Source: Pseudomonadota bacterium (GTDB lineage Bacteria > Pseudomonadota > Gammaproteobacteria > Burkholderiales > Sulfuriferulaceae). From it: DNA of 64,000 nucleotides. Shown piece by piece: positions 59,919-64,000 of the stretch. A program made the position numbers and the translations under genes. The notes below the pieces were generated by a model. It made no database searches. It was not told the DNA's origin and saw only the letters and a list, made by a program, of their open reading frames with translations. The stretch is taken from positions 184,684 through 248,683 of the forward strand of contig JAJYYK010000003.1 in the NCBI GenBank assembly GCA_021801025.1. Reading direction: 5' to 3'. Each line of letters opens with the position of its first letter. Position 1 is the first letter of the stretch.

Positions 59919-60599
59919 TCTGTCATCTTGAGATTTTTTTGGTCGGCCCTGTGGATGGTACTCCAAGTGGCGTTCCGCTATCTTCCCCAAACGTTGAACA
60001 AAACTTTCATTGCCACAGGGCAATCCTTTTTCCACATTTTGCCTCAATATCCTGATTTTCTCTATTTCGTCCGCTTCGGACAGCCACGCAGACCAGTCAT
60101 CAATCGCCGCAAATTGCTTGCGCCAATCTGGTTCGAGATTCAACACGTTGTCTGATCTGTCTCCGCAATGTGCCGCAGCGCTTGACCAGCGATAATCCTC
60201 AGCCCGTTCCACCATGCCCGCCCGTACCGGGTTCCGCTCCACATAGCGAACCGCCGCCAACAGATAAATTTCATCCAGAGGTGATGAAAAAAACCGTCCT
60301 TGCCATAAGTGACCTTTCCAGTTTCGCGCCCGATTGATGCGCTGAGCATATCGCATGTGCAGCGGTTTGAGTACACGTTGCAAACCATCGACGGTGGTCG
60401 GAACGACAATCAGGTGAATATGATTAGTCATAAGGCAATAAGCAAGTACTGCCAGCTTATACTTGTCGCAGTATTCTCTAAGCCAAGTCAAATAGGCTTC
60501 GCGATCTTCGTCTGTGAAAAAAACGTCCTCGCGCCGATTACCTCGTTGGGTGACATGGTGCGGAAGTCCAGCAAAAACTGTTCTGGGTAATCTTGGCAT
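59910..60599 (-). CDS. REP-associated tyrosine transposase (RAYT, HUH family)
   Basis: A 229-aa Y1 HUH protein starting MPRLPRTVFAGLPHHVTQRG. The HUH motif is MTNHIHLIVVP. The conserved FLANK-type sequences VLKPLHMRYAQRINR, GHLWQGRFFSSPLDE, and the Tyr segment VRYVERNPVRAGMVE follow. The frame extends to 60839, but the ATG at 60599 matches the family. RAYTs cut at and move or maintain REP hairpins. Confidence 0.92.
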   Translation of the reverse strand: MPRLPRTVFAGLPHHVTQRGNRREDVFFTDEDREAYLTWLREYCDKYKLAVLAYCLMTNHIHLIVVPTTVDGLQRVLKPLHMRYAQRINRARNWKGHLWQGRFFSSPLDEIYLLAAVRYVERNPVRAGMVERAEDYRWSSAAAHCGDRSDNVLNLEPDWRKQFAAIDDWSAWLSEADEIEKIRILRQNVEKGLPCGNESFVQRLGKIAERHLEYHPQGRPKKSQDDRKG

Positions 60600-60620
60600 A
60601 ATTATAATGTTAACATATAT

Positions 60621-60639
60621 AAAGGGTAGCGTCCCCTTT
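60621..60639 (+). repeat. REP-like terminal repeat, right
   Basis: AAAGGGTAGCGTCCCCTTT, the inverted partner of 59900-59918. Read on the minus strand it encodes the last residues of the FHA frame. Confidence 0.8.
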
Positions 60640-61471
60640 GTCGTCCAGCACAATATGAGCATTCGGATTGACGACCTGTCCATCAATCGTCCCGGCATTG
60701 ACCGAAATATTTTGTCCTCTGATCTCAGCAGCCTGTAACACCGTATCACCCCCCGACTGCATCTGGATCGAGCTGCCATGAATCTGCGCTCTTTGTGCCG
60801 TGGTTTGGCTCTGGTTAGCAGTGTTGTTACTTTCCCCACCGAAAAGGCCGCCTGACTCGGATGATGTACTGTTTAAACTTTCGCTATTGGAAGCTGCGTT
60901 TATAATCAGGTTGCCACCTGCAATCATACTAACCTGACTACTGCCCGGGGTGTTACCAGCGCCAGTGACGCTGGAGCCTGTCACGGTCAGGTTATTCCCG
61001 GCAACCATAGCCACGCTGTTGCCCGACACCGTGGTGCCATGGGCAGTGGTGGCACTGTTGCGCTGAATGTCTGTGGTGCTGCGACTGCTGAACAGGCCGC
61101 TGCTTTGGGTATAGGTATGGCTGTAATTGCTTTGCGTGGTGTTTACCGTGCCCAAGGTGATGTCGTGCGCGGCTTGCAGGGCCACCTGGCCGTTCTGTGC
61201 GGCGAGTTGCGCGGCATTCAGGGTAATGTCGCCGGTTCCGGCCTGAGTCGGTATGCCCGTGGCCTGGATGGCGAGGTTATTGCCTGCGCTCAAGCTGCCG
61301 CCGGTGAGGCTTTGTGTTGAGCTGGCCGTATGGTTCAGGTAATCTTTGCCGCCTGTGCGGTATTCATTGCTGCTGCTGTTTACCCCAGCTTGTACGGTTA
61401 CATTCTGTGCCGCAATCTGGATGTCCTGACCGGCGGTGACGCTGGAGGCGGTCAAGTTGGCATTGCCGCCG

Positions 61472-61519
61472 GCGCTGAGCAACACATTGCCGCCTGCGCT
61501 GAGCAACACATTGCCACCT
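61472..61519. repeat. 24-bp tandem duplication in the FHA fragment
   Basis: Two adjacent 24-bp units (61472-61495, 61496-61519) start with the same 20 bases, GCGCTGAGCAACACATTGCC. They encode the repeated octapeptide VLLSAGGN. This recent duplication shows repeat-number change in the beta-helix. Confidence 0.8.
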
Positions 61520-61616
61520 GCGACAAGGGCGGAGCCGTTTTGCGTGGTGGCTGACTGGCGCAGGTAGTTGTTGTTGTCATTATTGATGCATGATAAAAAT
61601 GACAAACATTTCTGAA

Positions 61617-61886
61617 CTAAGGCCCCAGAAACCATTTCCAAAAACCTGTTCTTTCTGGTCGATTCAACGGTTTCTGAATTGTCCGTCCCTGGAATTGCTG
61701 CTGTTGAAACTGCTCATTTTCTTGTTGTTGCTGGTACTGAGCATCATGCATATCTTGTTGCTGTTGTTGCACTTGTTGCTGAAACTGTTGATTCGCCTGT
61801 TGTTGGAATTGCTGTTGCTGCATCCCGTCAGCATGGCTTGTGATGGGTAAGCACGCCAATGACAGCACAACCAGCTTGCTCAACAT
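61617..61886 (-). CDS. Secreted Gln-rich protein
   Basis: An 89-aa protein starting MLSKLVVLSLACLPITSHAD, a Sec signal peptide. The mature part is nearly half Gln (QQQQFQQQANQQFQQQVQQQ and similar runs), then RTIQKPLNRPERTGFWKWF. CAA and CAG codons alternate, and no tandem DNA repeat longer than a few bases dominates. It is probably periplasmic or surface-exposed; the function is unknown. It lies between the FHA fragment and the orphan immunity gene. An upstream in-frame start at 61934 is less likely. Confidence 0.68.
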   Translation of the reverse strand: MLSKLVVLSLACLPITSHADGMQQQQFQQQANQQFQQQVQQQQQDMHDAQYQQQQENEQFQQQQFQGRTIQKPLNRPERTGFWKWFLGP

Positions 61887-61997
61887 ACCATGATTCTTCC
61901 GTACATCAGCGGTAACTCTGTCATTTGCAATCATTCGTTACCAACCTTCCATCAACTTGATTCGTTCATCACCTAACATCATGATTTTTTTGTGAAA

Positions 61998-62234
61998 TTA
62001 ATTATACACATTCGACACGAAGGGGTCAACACCCATTGCGGTTAACCTTCGTTGCACAGCAAACAATACTTGCGTCGCCTTCGCAGTACCAGCCATCACC
62101 TGCTTGGCTTCATCCTCTGAGATTTCATCCTCTCGAATTACAATCTGATGGGTACCCGCATCGTAACGGATATAGTACTTAGAGCCAATCTTAAACACCG
62201 CGACACCATCATCGTCATAAATCAGCTTTCGCAT
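61998..62234 (-). CDS. Putative orphan immunity protein of a CDI module
   Basis: A 78-aa acidic cytosolic protein starting MRKLIYDDDGVAVFKIGSKY, followed by YIRYDAGTHQIVIREDEISE. I do not recognise the family. It lies 11 nt after the orphan toxin tail, the position of a CdiI-type immunity gene, and its small acidic character fits. Assignment is from position. Confidence 0.5.
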   Translation of the reverse strand: MRKLIYDDDGVAVFKIGSKYYIRYDAGTHQIVIREDEISEDEAKQVMAGTAKATQVLFAVQRRLTAMGVDPFVSNVYN

Positions 62235-62245
62235 ACATAACCTCT

Positions 62246-62500
62246 CTAGAAGACTGGCTTCACAACATAGCTACCTACTGGCAGTGGATCGATTACCGCC
62301 TCAGGCAAGCCACCAGGCCAAGTAAGGCCGCCAGGGCGCCAAAAGTTATTAGTCCCGAACTCATTCCCAGAAGGAATACGGTATCCAACAGGATTTGGAA
62401 TATCTACGCGCACTAGAGATCTACCCAAGTAGCCCAGATCAAACCCCAATAGTTGCTCAAGCTTACCAATATCACCACCAGTGACCACAGCTAAAGTCAA
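62246..62500 (-). pseudogene. Orphan CdiA-type toxin C-terminal fragment
   Basis: An 83-84 residue frame with only a TTG start, overlapping the stop of the SUKH gene. Its C-terminus, YRIPSGNEFGTNNFWRPGGL followed by EAVIDPLPVGSYVVKPVF, resembles ends of polymorphic toxin domains. Lacking any delivery region, it reads as a toxin tip left behind when a new tip/immunity pair was inserted upstream. Confidence 0.55.
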
Positions 62501-63081
62501 TTGCCTTTGTTCTTAAGAAGCTCGGCCACGCGAGCTTTCAGCGTATCCGGTAGCTCCTTTTTTACCAGCTTCGGCCCAGCCTTCGGCTGAATCTGCTCCA
62601 ACGCACGGAGTAGATCGACAAAAGCACTGAAACCGTTTGCTACCAAGTAGAACCCGCCACGAGCATCGTCCATGTGCTCATGATCCCACACATACACCTG
62701 CCCAAGCGACTCGTTGCGTAAATCTAGGCAAAGAAGATTTGCTCCTGTCACTTGCCCAATCGGAAGAAAGTGTGCAGGAATTTGATCTGCATATTGCGTG
62801 CGCAGCATGAACAGATCATTGCTTGGGTCGGGACAACGCGCATATAGAACTTCAAGTACCTCACGTCCATCAGCAGCCCAGGGCGATCTTTCTGATCCAG
62901 AGAACGCAACTTGTCTATCGAATACCCCTGTTTCCGGAAAGGCGGATAGAAAGGCGCGATAATCATCAGGAAGTGGAAATCCGATCTGATCGGAAAATTC
63001 AAGATGACTTGACGACTTGCCAGCGCCATCCTTTAGCGGTCTATACCCCAATGCCTTAAGTTTCGATACTACATCTGTCAT
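62497..63081 (-). CDS. SUKH (SMI1/KNR4) family immunity protein
   Basis: A 194-aa protein. The SUKH pattern is clear: EFSDQIGFPLPDDYRAFLSA followed by FPETG, then LFMLRTQY and FLPIGQVTGANLLCLDLR and VYVWDHEHMDDARGGFYLVA with NGFSAFVDLL. SUKH proteins neutralise nuclease toxins. It starts 2 nt after the CdiA-like stop and is probably the cognate immunity protein of the HNH toxin. Confidence 0.88.
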   Translation of the reverse strand: MTDVVSKLKALGYRPLKDGAGKSSSHLEFSDQIGFPLPDDYRAFLSAFPETGVFDRQVAFSGSERSPWAADGREVLEVLYARCPDPSNDLFMLRTQYADQIPAHFLPIGQVTGANLLCLDLRNESLGQVYVWDHEHMDDARGGFYLVANGFSAFVDLLRALEQIQPKAGPKLVKKELPDTLKARVAELLKNKGN

Positions 63082-63083
63082 GT

Positions 63084-64000
63084 TTAGTTTCCATTCCGCA
63101 AGTTAGAAGCGCCGCCGATATGGGGGACGTTTCCGTGCACGTCAGTCGGGACTAACTCGATGGTCAAGCCATCTTCAACGTGATGCGGAGTCAAGCCCAA
63201 GTCGCGGAGCAAATTCTGACCCGCCGTGCGGTTTGCCAAGCCATATTCTTGTGCAACAGCGTCATACACCACGCCAAAGTCGGTGTTAGTCCCTGTCAGA
63301 TTGTCAAAGGTAAACGTGCCTTGCGACCACTGACTGAAATCGGGATACCCGTTCCTAAACGGAATTGGCTGACCACCGGTGATCGCATTCACGCTGTCGT
63401 TGAATGAAGCCCAGTTTGAATTGCCAGGGGTGCCCGACCATTGACCATTTGTAACTGGCAGGCGCCAGCCAGACGGTTTCACCCAATCGGCAGCAGCTCC
63501 GGCATCAGCGCCTACGCTATTTGTCGGCCCCGCAACCACCCCTGCCTGCACCGCCGCCCCGGCCTCATCAGCAATCTCTGCCCCTTTGGCAGCATCGCCG
63601 ACCAAGCCAAGCCCGCCTACACCCAACATAGCAACCTGGCTTAATATACCACCCATCAGTTGACCCAGGTTATCTGCGTTTTGTGTGCCGCCGACCTGCA
63701 AATCAGTTTTCGCCTGTTGCAATTCGCCGTTGAGCTGATCAATAACCTGCGAACCCACCTGATTCCGTACCGCAGGGTCATCAACCAGTGCCTGCAGGTC
63801 TTTAATGGTATCAGGCAGATTCGTCAATATATGCGCAAGGCCGGCGGCAGTATCCCATACCGACTTGCCAGCTCCTTTAATCACTCCATTGGTTGTATAG
63901 AGATCCTGTTGTCCCGATATGGCTTGCCATTTTACGTAGGTCTTCGCTTCACAAACAATGCTCCCCGAACAGGCCGCAAGCTCCTTGTTGGCTTGCGCAA
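63084..64000 (-). CDS. CdiA-like exoprotein C-terminus with HNH-type toxin tip (5' end outside window)
   Basis: The frame is open to the right edge, about 304 codons visible. A pre-toxin stretch (TYVKWQAISGQQDLYTTNGV; VWDTAAGLAHILTNLPDTIK) is followed by a Gly/Ala-rich linker with repeated AGAAVQAG and a toxin domain (WSGTPGNSNWASFNDSVNAI). The end, LTPHHVEDGLTIELVPTDVH, then GNVPHIGGASNLRNGN, has the His pattern of an HNH/endonuclease-VII-like nuclease (HH near the start, H and H in the tail). No toxin start codon is needed because the domain is part of the large exoprotein. Nuclease activity is inferred. Confidence 0.8.
   Translation of the reverse strand, partial: AQANKELAACSGSIVCEAKTYVKWQAISGQQDLYTTNGVIKGAGKSVWDTAAGLAHILTNLPDTIKDLQALVDDPAVRNQVGSQVIDQLNGELQQAKTDLQVGGTQNADNLGQLMGGILSQVAMLGVGGLGLVGDAAKGAEIADEAGAAVQAGVVAGPTNSVGADAGAAADWVKPSGWRLPVTNGQWSGTPGNSNWASFNDSVNAITGGQPIPFRNGYPDFSQWSQGTFTFDNLTGTNTDFGVVYDAVAQEYGLANRTAGQNLLRDLGLTPHHVEDGLTIELVPTDVHGNVPHIGGASNLRNGN

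Larger units (their letters stand above)
59900..60639. mobile_element. RAYT/REP element inserted in the FHA-type gene
   Basis: The transposase gene is bracketed by inverted REP-like sequences (59900-59918 and 60621-60639), 19 bp with one mismatch, each itself a hairpin with a GGAC sequence. The right copy forms the end of the FHA-repeat frame, so the element lies at the break of that gene. Confidence 0.75.
60610..61641 (-). pseudogene. Filamentous haemagglutinin/CdiA repeat fragment
   Basis: About 340 codons of haemagglutinin repeats: SAGGNVLLSAGGNANLTASS, LAAQNGQVALQAAHDITLGT, GNSVAMVAGNNLTVTGSSVT, then QMQSGGDTVLQAAEIRGQNI. These are FHA beta-helix repeats. There is no signal or TPS domain, and the first about 20 codons before NNDNNNYLRQ look like non-coding join. 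The downstream end runs straight into the REP right end (VLDDKGDATLYIC stop). So it lacks both ends and is a remnant of a CdiA/FhaB gene. Confidence 0.82.

Noticed and set aside
1..64000. CRISPR array or rRNA genes
   Set aside because: No regularly spaced repeat array, Cas genes or rRNA sequence were seen; the repeats found are short operators, terminators or protein repeats.

Overview
The window comes from a Gram-negative bacterium, most likely a betaproteobacterium. The tmRNA proteolysis tag reads ANDETYALAA, the housekeeping genes (ispD-ispF, mnmA, icd, clpS-clpA, rfbBACD) have proteobacterial form, and there is an outer-membrane barrel and a CdiA/FhaB-type exoprotein. The genus cannot be fixed from sequence alone.

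Region 1 (1 to about 31.9 kb) is most of a tailed, siphovirus-type prophage, written mainly on the minus strand and running off the left edge. In transcription order it has an early module: an excisionase-like HTH protein, small early proteins, a Bro-N antirepressor-like protein, a Sak4-type ATPase, an ssDNA-binding-protein candidate, an Fe-S PD-(D/E)XK nuclease, a primase-helicase, RuvC and a DNA methyltransferase. A packaging and head module follows: HNH, terminase small and large subunits, portal, S49 protease, HK97-fold capsid and connectors. The tail module comes last: tail tube, frameshifted assembly chaperone, tape measure and a gene-transfer-agent-like tail tip. No lysis genes and no clear phage integrase are in view. 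Plus-strand cargo sits among these genes: VapBC between the terminase genes, a DUF3489 protein, an RHH/RelE-type pair and a BrnT/HTH pair. A glycosyltransferase gene lies inside the tail operon.

Region 2 (32.0 to 42.6 kb) is an accessory island. It holds a divergent module of two unrecognised proteins facing an XRE regulator and an ImmA/IrrE peptidase across a promoter with inverted-repeat operators. Next come a conserved alpha-helical protein, a serine-recombinase operon (small ORF, DUF2924, recombinase, HTH protein), a 473-aa protein with a HEPN-like Rx4H motif, and an IS110 element whose long 5' non-coding end could carry a bridge RNA.

Region 3 (42.9 to 58.8 kb) is ordinary chromosome: ssrA with its terminator; an overlapping ispD-ispF-deacetylase-aldo/keto reductase operon; mnmA and a NudJ-like hydrolase; a small secreted Ala/Lys-rich protein; icd; a cold-shock protein; clpS-clpA; a FlgO-like lipoprotein; the dTDP-rhamnose operon rfbBACD; and a Sel1-repeat lipoprotein.

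Region 4 (58.9 to 64 kb) is a contact-dependent-inhibition-type locus in decay and reassortment. Reading along the minus strand it has the C-terminus of a CdiA-like protein with an HNH-type toxin tip, a SUKH immunity protein, an orphan toxin tail with a putative orphan immunity gene, a Gln-rich secreted protein, and an FHA-repeat fragment cut off by a REP-flanked RAYT transposase gene. An outer-membrane barrel gene follows.
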